Shown one piece after another: positions 1-10,806 of a DNA stretch of 64,000 nucleotides. The stretch covers positions 1,240,001 through 1,304,000 of the forward strand of contig NZ_CANLBK010000001.1 of assembly GCF_947488835.1 (NCBI RefSeq), given 5' to 3'. A program made the translations under genes and the position numbers. Positions within the stretch are counted from its first letter, which is position 1. Each line of letters starts with the position of its first letter. The notes under the pieces are model-generated. The model was not told where the DNA came from. It was given only the letters and a program-made list of their open reading frames with translations, and did no database searches. The stretch is from an uncultured Marinobacter sp. GTDB lineage: Bacteria; Pseudomonadota; Gammaproteobacteria; Pseudomonadales; Oleiphilaceae.

Positions 1-383
1 GGCTGGGGGACGAACCTTCCGAAGCCACGATTCGTATTGTAGATACTGAGGAAAGCCAGGCACTGAACCACCAGTATCGGGGAAAGGACAAACCCACGAA
101 TGTGTTGTCCTTTCCATTTGAAGCGCCAGCCGGTATAACGGTGCCATTGGCAGGAGATCTCGTTATTTGCGCCCCGGTCGTTGAAAATGAGGCCCTGGAG
201 CAACACAAAGAACCGACTACCCACTGGGCTCACATGGTGGTGCACGGCATGCTGCACCTTCAAGGCTATGACCATATTGACGACGAAGACGCAGAGGCCA
301 TGGAGGCCCTGGAAATTCGATTGCTGGCGCAGTTTGGGTTCGGCAATCCCTACGAAGCAGAGGAAACGGTAAAAGACTCATGA
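1..383 (+). CDS. ybeY: Endoribonuclease YbeY, 5' truncated by window edge
   Basis: This is the C-terminal part of the metal-dependent RNase that acts in 16S rRNA 3' maturation and ribosome quality control in the cytoplasm. The frame is open from base 3, so the start lies before the window. The zinc-binding signature H-G-x-L-H-L-x-G-Y-D-H is visible (residues [11 protein letters not shown]), preceded by the family's TNVLSFPF stretch. Its stop overlaps the corC start as ATGA, so the two genes are probably translationally coupled. The order ybeY-corC-lnt is the usual proteobacterial arrangement. The identification is secure; only the N-terminus is missing. Confidence 0.95.
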   Translation, partial: LGDEPSEATIRIVDTEESQALNHQYRGKDKPTNVLSFPFEAPAGITVPLAGDLVICAPVVENEALEQHKEPTTHWAHMVVHGMLHLQGYDHIDDEDAEAMEALEIRLLAQFGFGNPYEAEETVKDS

Positions 384-1228
384 GCGACGACCAGTCGAGT
401 CACAGTCAAGGCTCAAGCAAGTCTTGGCTGGAGCGTATATCACATGCTTTCTCCAGCGAGCCAGAATCTATCGAAGACGTGCTCGAAATATTAAGAAGTG
501 CCGAATCTGAGGGCATAATCGACGTAGATGCCATGAGCATCATCGAAGGCGCCATGCAAGTGGTAGACATGCGGGTGGATGAGATAATGATCCCACGCTC
601 CCAGATGGTCACCGTTCGCGCCTCCCAGGATCCGAAAGAATATCTCGGCGAAATCATCCGGTCTGCCCACAGCCGTTTTCCGGTGATTGGGGACAGTCAG
701 GACGATGTCATTGGTGTTCTTCTCGCCAAAGATCTTCTGCCGCTGGCGCTTGATGATGATATGGACTGGTCTCATGTTCGGGAGCTTCTTCGCCCGCCTA
801 CGTTTGTTCCGGAAAGTAAGCGCCTTAACCAGCTGCTCAAACAGTTCAAGGAAAACCGTAATCACATGGCTATCGTCGTGGATGAATACGGTGGCACAGC
901 AGGCCTGGTAACCATTGAAGACGTACTCGAGCAGATCGTCGGGGAAATTGAAGACGAACACGATTTCGACGAAGAGACTCACATCAAGGCCAGAGGGGAT
1001 GGCTCCCATGCCGTGAAGGCAGTAACGCCAGTCGACGATTTCAATGAGTTTTTTAGCACAGGTTTCGATGAAGAAGAGTTCGATACCATTGGCGGCGTCG
1101 TACTAAAGGAATTCGGTCACCTGCCCAGACGAGGCGAAACGGTTGAATTTGGCGGTTTGCGCTTTACCATAGCCAACGCCGATAACCGTGTCATTCGTCT
1201 GTTACAGGTAACCCGTAGTGAGCCATGA
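380..1228 (+). CDS. corC: CorC/YbeX family CBS-domain protein (Mg/Co efflux)
   Basis: A 282-residue cytosolic protein of the CorC/YbeX family, linked to magnesium and cobalt efflux and, in E. coli, to ribosome-related phenotypes. Two CBS domains occupy about residues 65-190 (hallmarks [11 protein letters not shown] and the [17 protein letters not shown] segment). A CorC/HlyC C-terminal domain follows at about 205-280 ([19 protein letters not shown]). The N-terminus is acidic and serine-rich. It has no transmembrane segment, so it is the short YbeX type and not the membrane-anchored CNNM type. The start overlaps the ybeY stop, and the 3' end overlaps the lnt start by 11 bp, so the three genes form an operon. 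Confidence 0.95.
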   Translation: MSDDQSSHSQGSSKSWLERISHAFSSEPESIEDVLEILRSAESEGIIDVDAMSIIEGAMQVVDMRVDEIMIPRSQMVTVRASQDPKEYLGEIIRSAHSRFPVIGDSQDDVIGVLLAKDLLPLALDDDMDWSHVRELLRPPTFVPESKRLNQLLKQFKENRNHMAIVVDEYGGTAGLVTIEDVLEQIVGEIEDEHDFDEETHIKARGDGSHAVKAVTPVDDFNEFFSTGFDEEEFDTIGGVVLKEFGHLPRRGETVEFGGLRFTIANADNRVIRLLQVTRSEP

Positions 1229-2768
1229 GCATTTAACACCCCCTGTTTCACCATCACATTCATTGTTTTCCAACCGCTGGTTTAGCGCGGCAACCCTTTT
1301 GGTTGCCGGCGCCTTGCAAACGCTGACCTTCTCGCCTTTCCACTTCTGGTGGCTCGGGCCGGTTTCCGCACTCCTGATTCTACTGGCCTGCATTCCTCTG
1401 CCGGCCAAGCAGCTTTTCTTTGCGGGGTTACTGGTGGGCTTGGGCCTGTTTGGCTCAGGGGCCACTTGGGTTTACATCAGCATCAGCGAATTCGGCAACA
1501 CCTCCATACCGGTTTCAGTTTTGCTCACGGCTGCCTTTGTGGCAGTGCTGGCCTTGTTTCCGGGTATCGCTTTCTGGTTCTGGGGCAAGCTGGCGAAGGT
1601 CAGTGCCGTACGGCGCCTCATTCTGTTCCCCGCTATCTGGATTCTTGGGGACTGGCTGCGTGGCTGGCTGTTAACTGGCTTCCCATGGCTCTATCTCGGC
1701 ACCGCCCATACCGATGGCCCCCTGGCAGGGCTGGCGCCGGTAATAGGTGTTCACGGCCTTACCTTTTTGATTGCTGCAAGCGGCGCAGCCGTTTTTGGTA
1801 TCGGCTGGCTATTCATCAAGCAACGCCATACCAACGCTGGCATTGTTGCCCTTGTGACACTGGTTCCGTGGCTGGCAGCCCCGGCACTGAACCGGGTTGA
1901 CTGGACAGACATCAGCACGGAGCCCACGTCTGTGGCTGCCATGCAGGGCAATATCCCGCAGCTGATCAAGTGGGACCCGGAGTTTCTGAAAGACCAGATT
2001 GTGGTCTATCTAGGCATGACGGAACCTTATTGGGATGTTGATCTGATTCTGTGGCCGGAGACGGCTATCCCCATTCCCCAGGATCAGGCGGGGAAAATCA
2101 TTGATCATATTGAGGAGAACCTCGGGGAAAACAGCACACTGATAACAGGCATTCCCTGGTACGGTTTCAGCGAGCGCGCCGGTGGTTTTACTTACCACAA
2201 CAGCATTATGGCCATGGGCAATGGCGAGGGCATTTATCACAAGCAGAAGCTTGTACCCTTTGGGGAGTATGTTCCTCTTGAGGGTGTTCTGCGGGGGCTG
2301 ATCGGCTTTTTTGATTTACCCATGTCGAGCTTTACCCGCGGCCCGAAGAACCAGTCGCCCTTGAATGCCAATGGCACAAAGGTGATGCCGTTTATTTGTT
2401 ATGAAGTAGCCTACCCGGACTTTCTTGCTCGCAACGCGGTGAATTCGGATTTGTTGCTGACGATCAGTAACGATGGTTGGTTCGGGGATTCTGTGGGGCC
2501 GCTGCAGCATTTGCAGATTGCTCGCATGCGGGCTCTGGAAACCGGGCGTTATATGATTCGCGGGACCAACAATGGGGTTACGGCGATTATTGATCACAAG
2601 GGCCAGATTACGGCGCGCATTCCGCAGTTTGAGCGGGCTGTTCTGACTGGCGAGGTGTTCAAGGCCAGTGGTAGCACGCCTTATATGGTTGCGGCTTCTT
2701 GGCCAGTTCTGACGCTCGCGCTGATTTTAATTGTGTTTGTTCGTGAGCGGGTTATTCCTAAAGGCTGA
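1218..2768 (+). CDS. lnt: Apolipoprotein N-acyltransferase
   Basis: Inner-membrane enzyme that adds the third acyl chain to the N-terminal cysteine of lipoproteins. The protein has 516 residues, the usual length. About six to seven hydrophobic segments fill the first 210 residues, followed by the periplasmic nitrilase domain and a final transmembrane helix. The catalytic triad is present: Glu near 281 (LWPETAIP), Lys near 342-344 (HKQKLVPFGEY) and Cys394 (FICYEVAYPDF). The start appears to be GTG at 1218, inside the end of corC; the ATG at 1225 is out of frame. Downstream lies a long palindromic repeat that separates lnt from the convergent ybeL and could terminate both. Confidence 0.95.
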   Translation: MSHEHLTPPVSPSHSLFSNRWFSAATLLVAGALQTLTFSPFHFWWLGPVSALLILLACIPLPAKQLFFAGLLVGLGLFGSGATWVYISISEFGNTSIPVSVLLTAAFVAVLALFPGIAFWFWGKLAKVSAVRRLILFPAIWILGDWLRGWLLTGFPWLYLGTAHTDGPLAGLAPVIGVHGLTFLIAASGAAVFGIGWLFIKQRHTNAGIVALVTLVPWLAAPALNRVDWTDISTEPTSVAAMQGNIPQLIKWDPEFLKDQIVVYLGMTEPYWDVDLILWPETAIPIPQDQAGKIIDHIEENLGENSTLITGIPWYGFSERAGGFTYHNSIMAMGNGEGIYHKQKLVPFGEYVPLEGVLRGLIGFFDLPMSSFTRGPKNQSPLNANGTKVMPFICYEVAYPDFLARNAVNSDLLLTISNDGWFGDSVGPLQHLQIARMRALETGRYMIRGTNNGVTAIIDHKGQITARIPQFERAVLTGEVFKASGSTPYMVAASWPVLTLALILIVFVRERVIPKG

Positions 2769-2794
2769 CCCCGCCATTGTTGTACTTGGGAGCA

Positions 2795-2907
2795 AGCAAC
2801 CAAGGGCGGGCAGCTTTTCAAAACACGCCACAAGTACGTCCATGTAGGCTCGGCTCCGCCATCCATGGCTCCGCACGGTTTTGAAAAGCTGCCCGCCCTC
2901 GGTTGCT
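2795..2907 (-). repeat. Long-stem palindromic element, copy A (lnt/ybeL)
   Basis: Outer stem arms 2795-2824 and 2878-2907 are complementary over 30 bp with a single mismatch. They enclose a 53-nt core, 2825-2877. Read on the minus strand, the core is identical to copy B at 52 of 53 positions and holds two small hairpins with loops containing AUGGA. It lies between the convergent 3' ends of lnt and ybeL, so it may act as a bidirectional terminator. On the minus strand it would be in the ybeL 3' UTR in the GGA orientation. The arm sequence is unrelated to the arms of the other three copies. Short translated frames here are artefacts of the repeat. Confidence 0.93.
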
Positions 2908-2936
2908 CCAACATTTTGCGTGCTTGCTAGACGAAC

Positions 2937-3485
2937 TCAGCTTTCCTTTCGCGGCCAGTGACTGGTAACCCGCTTGTAGTATTGCGAACCACAGGCTTCA
3001 CAGGGTTCCAGATGGCTGGTCGATGTGAGGCACAGCATGTGCTCACAATTCAAGCACTGGAACATGCCTGCAGTTGCTACTTCACCCGCAATGTATTGCC
3101 CCGCTTCACGGCTTTCGAGTTTTTGGCGCAGTGCCAAGGTATCTACCAATGTTTGGTCGGCAACCGACAACAAGCGCTCGGTCAATTGCTGTTCCAGCAA
3201 TGACATATCGAGCTGCAACCATTCCGCAAGCCCCTCGCCTGTTTCATCTACAAAGCTCAGGAGATGCTCCAGATCTCTCTGAAGGTAGGTGCCAAGGAGG
3301 CTTATCTCGTCCTTGGTCATTTCCTCCAGTTCTTGCTCAACCTCAATTGCCTTCTCCACCTCCTCTTCCAGGGTATCCAGTGAGGTTCCCTGTATTGCTT
3401 TTAAACGGGTCTGCACCCGCTCGAGCATGCGGTCGTATACCTCGAGAGCTTTTCCTGAGAGGTGGTTTCTTTCCGGCGCTGTCAT
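2937..3485 (-). CDS. ybeL: YbeL-like DUF1451 zinc-ribbon protein
   Basis: A cytosolic protein of 182 residues, function unknown. The N-terminal two thirds is strongly helical and acidic, probably a coiled coil (EEEVEKAIEVEQELEEM). A C-terminal zinc ribbon at about 143-166 is formed by CLNC and CEAC pairs. Composition, length and the neighbourhood of leuS match E. coli YbeL. ATG at 3485 is preferred because AAGGA lies about 7 nt upstream; GTG at 3488 is also in frame. It is divergent from leuS and convergent with lnt. The gene is bracketed by two nearly identical palindromic elements in opposite orientation (copies A and B). Confidence 0.85.
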   Translation of the reverse strand: MTAPERNHLSGKALEVYDRMLERVQTRLKAIQGTSLDTLEEEVEKAIEVEQELEEMTKDEISLLGTYLQRDLEHLLSFVDETGEGLAEWLQLDMSLLEQQLTERLLSVADQTLVDTLALRQKLESREAGQYIAGEVATAGMFQCLNCEHMLCLTSTSHLEPCEACGSQYYKRVTSHWPRKES

Positions 3486-3545
3486 CACGTTTTCCTTTTA
3501 TGGATGCCATAAGTTCATTGTGGGCCATCGCCTGCAGCCCGACAA

Positions 3546-3652
3546 GCATGTGGCCGGAACAGCTCCCGGGATCGTGCGGAGCCATGGATGGCGGAGCCGA
3601 GCCTACATGGACGTACTTGCGGCGTATCCCGGGAGCTGTTCCGGCCACATGC
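3546..3652 (+). repeat. Long-stem palindromic element, copy B (ybeL/leuS)
   Basis: Arms 3546-3572 and 3626-3652 pair perfectly over 27 bp around the 53-nt core 3573-3625, which matches copy A at 52 of 53 positions but lies in the opposite orientation. The arms share no sequence with those of copy A. Two inner hairpins (GCCA-UGGA-UGGC, and one with loop AUGGAC) carry A-N-GGA loops 20 nt apart. The element lies in the divergent region between ybeL and leuS, 111 bp before the leuS start. No convincing leuS promoter could be placed, so whether it is transcribed with leuS is open. Confidence 0.93.
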
Positions 3653-3744
3653 GACAGCTCCAAGGCTCTAGGCCATACCATGACGGACTACCTGTTACGC
3701 CTTGTGTGCGTTAGAATGTTCGGCCGCTCCGCACATCATTTTGA

Positions 3745-6357
<2,613 letters not shown>

Positions 6358-6358
6358 C

Positions 6359-6946
6359 ATGAGGCTCCGCACCCTGCAGTCAGACACTATCAAGCTTATT
6401 GCCACACTCGTTGTGGCTACCGGCCTGAGTGCCTGTGGCTTTCAGCTGCGGGGTGCGCCGCCAGTTTCATCAGCGCTCGAGCCCCTTGAGTTAATTTGCC
6501 AATCCCCGGTGCCTACCTCCCTTTGTCAGTCTGTACGGGAACAGCTTGAACTGGGCGGAGTGGAACTCGCTACAAACCAGAACGCAAATTACCGGCTCAG
6601 AATCCGTGACTTTGCGCAGGACCGCCGCGCCTCAGCCATTACCGTTCAGGCCGCAGCTGCAGAATATACTCTCAGGCAGTCCGTCGATCTTGAGCTGGTC
6701 AGCGCCGACGGCATTCCAATCATCGCCAGTACACGCCTCACAACCACTGAGAGTTACAGGTACGATGAAACGAACGTGCTTGCCAAACAGCGAGAGGAAG
6801 AAAACCTGCAGCAACAGCTGAGCGATCGTTTGGCTCAACAGATTATCTTCCGCCTTGCGCCGATAACCGAAAAGCGGCTGCAGGAAATTCGGAGTAATCA
6901 TCAGAGCACCGATACTCCGCCCGACTCGCAACCTGCCAAGCCATGA
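6359..6946 (+). CDS. lptE: LPS-assembly lipoprotein LptE
   Basis: Outer-membrane lipoprotein that plugs the LptD barrel and helps insert lipopolysaccharide. The 195-residue precursor has a signal peptide ending in a lipobox, L-S-A-C with Cys26, followed by GFQLRG, a typical LptE start. The remainder is the expected alpha/beta fold, with a charged and glutamine-rich C-terminus (REEENLQQQLSDRLAQQI) that is usual for the family. It lies one base after leuS, and its stop overlaps the holA start in ATGA, so it is in the same transcription and translation unit. Confidence 0.93.
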   Translation: MRLRTLQSDTIKLIATLVVATGLSACGFQLRGAPPVSSALEPLELICQSPVPTSLCQSVREQLELGGVELATNQNANYRLRIRDFAQDRRASAITVQAAAAEYTLRQSVDLELVSADGIPIIASTRLTTTESYRYDETNVLAKQREEENLQQQLSDRLAQQIIFRLAPITEKRLQEIRSNHQSTDTPPDSQPAKP

Positions 6947-7950
6947 AAACCAATCCGGGCCAACTACCACAGTTGCTCCAGAAAGGTCTGGCACCGGTTT
7001 ATCTGGTTTCCGGAGACGAGCCCCTGCTGGTACAGGAATGTTGTGATCAGATCCGACGTGCAGCCAAAGAAGCCGGTTTCATCGATCGTCTGACCTTCCA
7101 CGCCGATCAGCAACTCGACTGGAACATGGTAGCCGATGAATTCAGTGCCATGTCACTGTTCTCTGATCGGCGTCGAATCGAAATTCGACTGCCCACGGGA
7201 AAGCTGGGAGATGGCCGCGCGGTTCTGGAACAGGTTCTTGCTCAGCCGCCCGAAGATATTATCGTCCTGCTGATCAGCACCCGCCTGGACGCCGCAGAAA
7301 CCCGGCGAAAATGGTACAAAGAACTTCAATCCACAGGAGTCCATGTGCCGGTATGGCCAGTGGACGCCGACAAGTTCCCGGGATGGCTGCAGCAACGAGC
7401 AAAAAAACAGGGGCTGAGCCTGACCCGTGGAGCCCTTGCAATGCTGACGGAAAGGCTCGAGGGGAACCTGCTAGCCGCCAGTCAGGAGCTCGACCGGCTA
7501 GCCCTCCTGAGCAATGGCGACACTATTGATGAAGAAACAATAGAACGAGCCGTTCAGGACAGCTCCCGCTTTAACGGATTTGAATTGGTAACTGAACTCC
7601 TCACTGGCCGCGCCGCCCACGCTGGTAAGGTAATTGGTGTTCTGCAGCAGGAAGGCGAAAACCCACTGGGCCTGTTGGCGGTATTGACTCGCGACATCAA
7701 CCTGCTGCTCGAATTGAAGACAGGTGAGAACCGATCAGAAAACCCCTCATCGTTCTTTAAGAAGCGTGGCGTATTTCAGCCACAGCGAGCCCGGGCGTTG
7801 GAGCAGGCAGCCAGACGATTAAATCCCTTGCAGTTGCATGAAGCCCTGAAACTATGTAGCCAGATCGATCGCGCTGCAAAAGGCTATGACGAACTTTCCC
7901 CTTGGCACTACCTGCGCGACATGTCTGCACTTTTGAGCGCCCGCCCCTGA
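6943..7950 (+). CDS. holA: DNA polymerase III subunit delta
   Basis: Clamp-loader subunit that opens the beta clamp. The protein has 335 residues, the normal size, with the AAA+-like but ATPase-inactive N-terminal domain (VYLVSGDEPLLVQECCDQIR) and the C-terminal collar region (SPWHYLRDMSALL). No P-loop is present, as expected for delta. The start overlaps the lptE stop by 4 bp. No hairpin terminator is visible directly after the stop. Confidence 0.95.
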   Translation: MKTNPGQLPQLLQKGLAPVYLVSGDEPLLVQECCDQIRRAAKEAGFIDRLTFHADQQLDWNMVADEFSAMSLFSDRRRIEIRLPTGKLGDGRAVLEQVLAQPPEDIIVLLISTRLDAAETRRKWYKELQSTGVHVPVWPVDADKFPGWLQQRAKKQGLSLTRGALAMLTERLEGNLLAASQELDRLALLSNGDTIDEETIERAVQDSSRFNGFELVTELLTGRAAHAGKVIGVLQQEGENPLGLLAVLTRDINLLLELKTGENRSENPSSFFKKRGVFQPQRARALEQAARRLNPLQLHEALKLCSQIDRAAKGYDELSPWHYLRDMSALLSARP

Positions 7951-8012
7951 TAGGCACGCAAGTACATCTCGTGGACCAAGACACCAAAGAATTCGCAAAA
8001 ACTCCCCTGAAA

Positions 8013-8041
8013 GTGTTAAGCCGTTAACACATAGCTACAAT
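8013..8041 (+). promoter_or_regulatory. Perfect inverted repeat upstream of endonuclease I gene
   Basis: GTGTTAA-GCCG-TTAACAC (8013-8030) is a perfect 7-4-7 inverted repeat. It is followed by TACAAT (8036-8041), a good -10 hexamer, with a poor -35 (GTGTTA) falling inside the repeat at 17-bp spacing. This would fit a repressor site over a promoter with a leader of about 115 nt before the gene at 8160. A second AT-rich stretch (CATAATCCTATATAAG, near 8080) could be another promoter. The regulator is unknown. Confidence 0.4.
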
Positions 8042-8159
8042 TGTTTACGGTAAGGCCCCTTGTGCTAAAGGCAGTTATGTCATAATCCTATATAAGTGAG
8101 CTGAGCGTCATAAATTTTACAAAAACACGCTTACAGACACTGCGAGGGATGAATGATAT

Positions 8160-8795
8160 ATGAAAAAGATTTTTCTTCTTCTTAGCACATCCGTGCTCCT
8201 GCTGACCGCAACCTTCGTTATTGGTCAGAACACCCGCTTCAGTGACCCGAAGACGGTCATTGAGGAACAATTCTGGGGTAATTTGTACGCAGATGGCGGC
8301 AAGTCATTCTTCTGCGACGAGCAGTTTGCCACCAAAGGTTTTATGTTCACTCAGGGCTATATATACCCGCTCGCAGATATACGGAACGCTTTGTCTTGCG
8401 GCACAACTCGCCAGTGCGAACAAGATAACCGATACCGGCAGATTGCCTCCGACCTTCACAACATGATTCCTGTGCGCAACCGCACAGAACTCCGGCGCCG
8501 CAATGCCCGCTACGAGGAACTGGGGGCATTGATCAAGGCAGATGATTGTGGCATTCGGGAAAGCAGCATCCTCTTTGAGCCACCTCCAAAAGTGAAAGGC
8601 GATGTCGCTCGGAGCATGGGTTACATGGTGGGCACCTACGGCCTTCCCTGGTTAGGATCGCCCCAGGTATTTCAAGGCTGGAACCGATCCGACCCACCGG
8701 ATGACAGGGAACTTTCCCGGCACAAGAGGGTGGCAGAGATTCAGGGTAATGAGAATCCTTATATTACCGACCCAAGCCGAATGGAGCGCCTATAA
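8160..8795 (+). CDS. Periplasmic endonuclease I family DNase (EndA/NucM-like)
   Basis: Secreted or periplasmic non-specific nuclease of the endonuclease I family (EndA of E. coli, Vvn, Dns). The 211-residue precursor has a signal peptide (MKKIFLLLSTSVLLLTATFV). Family landmarks appear in order: FWGNLYADGGKSFFC, the YIYPLADIRNALSC segment with Cys pairs that could form disulfides, the active-site region SDLHNMIPV, RRRNARYEEL, DDCGIRESSILFEPP, and WNRSDPPDDRELSRHKRVA followed by QGNENPYITDP. It may serve nutrient scavenging, DNA turnover in biofilms or limiting transformation. It is monocistronic, with a strong terminator immediately after the stop and a palindrome upstream. Confidence 0.9.
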   Translation: MKKIFLLLSTSVLLLTATFVIGQNTRFSDPKTVIEEQFWGNLYADGGKSFFCDEQFATKGFMFTQGYIYPLADIRNALSCGTTRQCEQDNRYRQIASDLHNMIPVRNRTELRRRNARYEELGALIKADDCGIRESSILFEPPPKVKGDVARSMGYMVGTYGLPWLGSPQVFQGWNRSDPPDDRELSRHKRVAEIQGNENPYITDPSRMERL

Positions 8796-8825
8796 AAAAA
8801 GCAGGCCCTGGGGCCTGCTTTTTTA
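8794..8825 (+). terminator. Rho-independent terminator after endonuclease I gene
   Basis: An A-run, then GCAGGCCC-TG-GGGCCTGC, then a T-run. The stem is perfect, and flanking A and T tracts allow activity in both directions. It separates this gene from the convergent acyl-CoA dehydrogenase. Confidence 0.92.
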
Positions 8826-8878
8826 TTCACCGGAAGGCGCTCACCTAAAGTGGCGCCTCATCTTCTTGCCATCAGCAA

Positions 8879-10675
8879 TCAGAACTCATCGGCGGTATGC
8901 GCCATCATAGAGTCACTTCCGCTGCGAATACTTTCCGCAAGAGAAACAGTCTTCGGCAACAGACGATCATAATAGAAGCGCGCAGTTTTCAGCTTGCCAC
9001 TATAAAAACCGGACGTGTCATCGCTGGCTTTCGGTGCTGCGGCCTTCACAATACGCGCCCACATATAACCCACAGCAGTCATCCCGAACAGGTCGAGATA
9101 GTCAACAGAGGCCGCACCAACGGCGTCAGGATTATCTGATGCTTGCTTGATGACGTGCTCAGTTACGTCAGACAAACGCTCGAACGCCGCTGCAAGTGGT
9201 TCCAGATAAGGGCGCAGACTTTCCTCACCGCTGTTCTCTTCGATGAAGCTGGCTACATCTTCTGCAAACAGTTCATAGAGCTTACCCTGGCTACCAACCA
9301 CTTTACGGCCCATCAGGTCCAGTGCCTGAATACCATTAGTGCCTTCGTAGATCTGGGTAATTCGGCAGTCACGAACCAATTGCTCCTGACCCCATTCACG
9401 AATGAAGCCATGCCCACCGAATACTTGTTGACCCAGGATACAGGCTTCCAGGCCACGGTCGGTCAGGAACGCTTTGGCAACCGGAGTCAGCAGGGCAACC
9501 ATGCCCTCCGCATGCTTGCGACGATCTACTTCTGCAGCATCGGCATACTTGGAAATATCCAGCCACTGCGCCACGTAGGTAGAGAAAGCACGGCCGCCTT
9601 CAACATAGCTTTTCATGGTGAGCAACATGCGCCGCACGTCCGGATGTACCAGAATAGGGTCTGCTGCTTTTTCCGGCTGCTGTGCTCCGGTAGGTGCACG
9701 ACTCTGGATGCGATCCTTGGCATATTCCACAGCGTTCTGCAGGGAAGCTTCGGCTGCACCAATACCCTGGATGCCCACGCCCAAACGCTCGTAGTTCATC
9801 ATGGTGAACATGGCGTTCAGCCCTTTATTCTCCTCACCTACAAGCCAGCCTTTTGCTCCGTCATAGTTCATCACGCAAGTTGCAGAGGCTTTGATACCCA
9901 TCTTTTTCTCGATGGAGCCACAGCTGAAGCTGTTGCGCTCGCCCAAGGATCCGTCTTCGTTCACCATGAACTTGGGAACTAACAGCAGGGAAATACCCTT
10001 TGGACCTTTCGGGGCGCCCGGCAGCTTGGCCAGTACCAGGTGAATGATATTCTCCGCCATATCGTGCTCGCCCCAAGTAATAAAGATCTTGGTGCCAGTC
10101 ACGTTAAACGAACCGTCGTCGTTCGGCTCAGCCTTGGTGCGAATAATGCCGAGGTCGGTTCCTGCGTGAGGCTCTGTGAGATCCATGGCGCCCGCCCATA
10201 CACCTGAATACATGTTGGGCAAGTACTTTTCTTTCAGTTCCTGACTGCCGTGTGCATCCAGTGCGAGGCAAGCCCCCGCGGTCAGCATAGGTGCCAAGCC
10301 GAAGGACATGTTCGCGCCCTGCATCATTTCCTCAAACTGTGCCACCAGAGTTTTAGGCATGCCCATGCCACCAAACTCAGGATTGCCACCAAGACCATTC
10401 CAGCCACCTTCAACGATTGTCTGGTAGGCTTCTTTAAAGCCATCCGGCGAGGTCACTTCACCTTCATTCCACTGGCTGCCCTGCTCATCCGCTTCACGGT
10501 TCAGAGGGGCAAGCACGCCGCTGGTAATTTTGCCGGCTTCTTCCAGAATCGCATCGGCGGTGTCCGGATCTACGTTCTCAGCAACTTTGGGCAGGGATGC
10601 CCAAAGTGCAGGTGCGTCAAAAACTTCGTTCAGAATAAAACGCATGTCGCGCAAAGGCGCCTGATAATCGGCCAT
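8879..10675 (-). CDS. Acyl-CoA dehydrogenase, 600-residue FadE/DmdC-like type
   Basis: FAD enzyme that introduces the alpha-beta double bond in acyl-CoA (beta-oxidation). Its 598 residues fit the long subgroup with an extra N-terminal domain (ADYQAPLRDMRFILNEV) and an extra C-terminal helical domain. FAD and substrate segments are visible: MDLTEPHAGTDLG, TGTKIFITWGEHDMAENI, and GGHGFIREWGQEQLVRD. The IYEGTNGIQALDL segment supplies the expected catalytic Glu. It is a paralogue of the next upstream gene in the same orientation, but a terminator-like hairpin and promoter-like hexamers lie between them. The chain-length specificity is not readable from sequence; automated labels for this group vary (FadE, DmdC). 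Confidence 0.9.
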   Translation of the reverse strand: MADYQAPLRDMRFILNEVFDAPALWASLPKVAENVDPDTADAILEEAGKITSGVLAPLNREADEQGSQWNEGEVTSPDGFKEAYQTIVEGGWNGLGGNPEFGGMGMPKTLVAQFEEMMQGANMSFGLAPMLTAGACLALDAHGSQELKEKYLPNMYSGVWAGAMDLTEPHAGTDLGIIRTKAEPNDDGSFNVTGTKIFITWGEHDMAENIIHLVLAKLPGAPKGPKGISLLLVPKFMVNEDGSLGERNSFSCGSIEKKMGIKASATCVMNYDGAKGWLVGEENKGLNAMFTMMNYERLGVGIQGIGAAEASLQNAVEYAKDRIQSRAPTGAQQPEKAADPILVHPDVRRMLLTMKSYVEGGRAFSTYVAQWLDISKYADAAEVDRRKHAEGMVALLTPVAKAFLTDRGLEACILGQQVFGGHGFIREWGQEQLVRDCRITQIYEGTNGIQALDLMGRKVVGSQGKLYELFAEDVASFIEENSGEESLRPYLEPLAAAFERLSDVTEHVIKQASDNPDAVGAASVDYLDLFGMTAVGYMWARIVKAAAPKASDDTSGFYSGKLKTARFYYDRLLPKTVSLAESIRSGSDSMMAHTADEF

Positions 10676-10711
10676 GTAAACTCTCCAGGTTCCACAAAAA
10701 ATCTGGCAGGT

Positions 10712-10740
10712 ATTCTACCTCAAAACCACCTGCAACTCAT
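10712..10740 (-). promoter_or_regulatory. Candidate sigma70 promoter for downstream acyl-CoA dehydrogenase
   Basis: On the minus strand ATGAGT (10740-10735), 17 bp, TAGAAT (10717-10712). The -10 is good and the -35 weak. It lies directly after the terminator-like hairpin, consistent with separate expression of the second dehydrogenase. Confidence 0.35.
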
Positions 10741-10774
10741 GAAAAAAGCCCGGCTCCTGGGAGCGCGGGCTTTC
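10741..10774 (-). terminator. Terminator-like hairpin between the two dehydrogenase genes
   Basis: On the minus strand AGCCCGCGCTCC and GGAGCCGGGCT form an 11-bp stem with one bulged base and a CA loop, followed by TTTTTT. It lies 30-60 bp after the stop of the 10807-12606 gene, so it would end that transcript. Confidence 0.75.
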
Positions 10775-10806
10775 TCTTACCGGTTAACCTTAAACGCTCG
10801 AATAAA

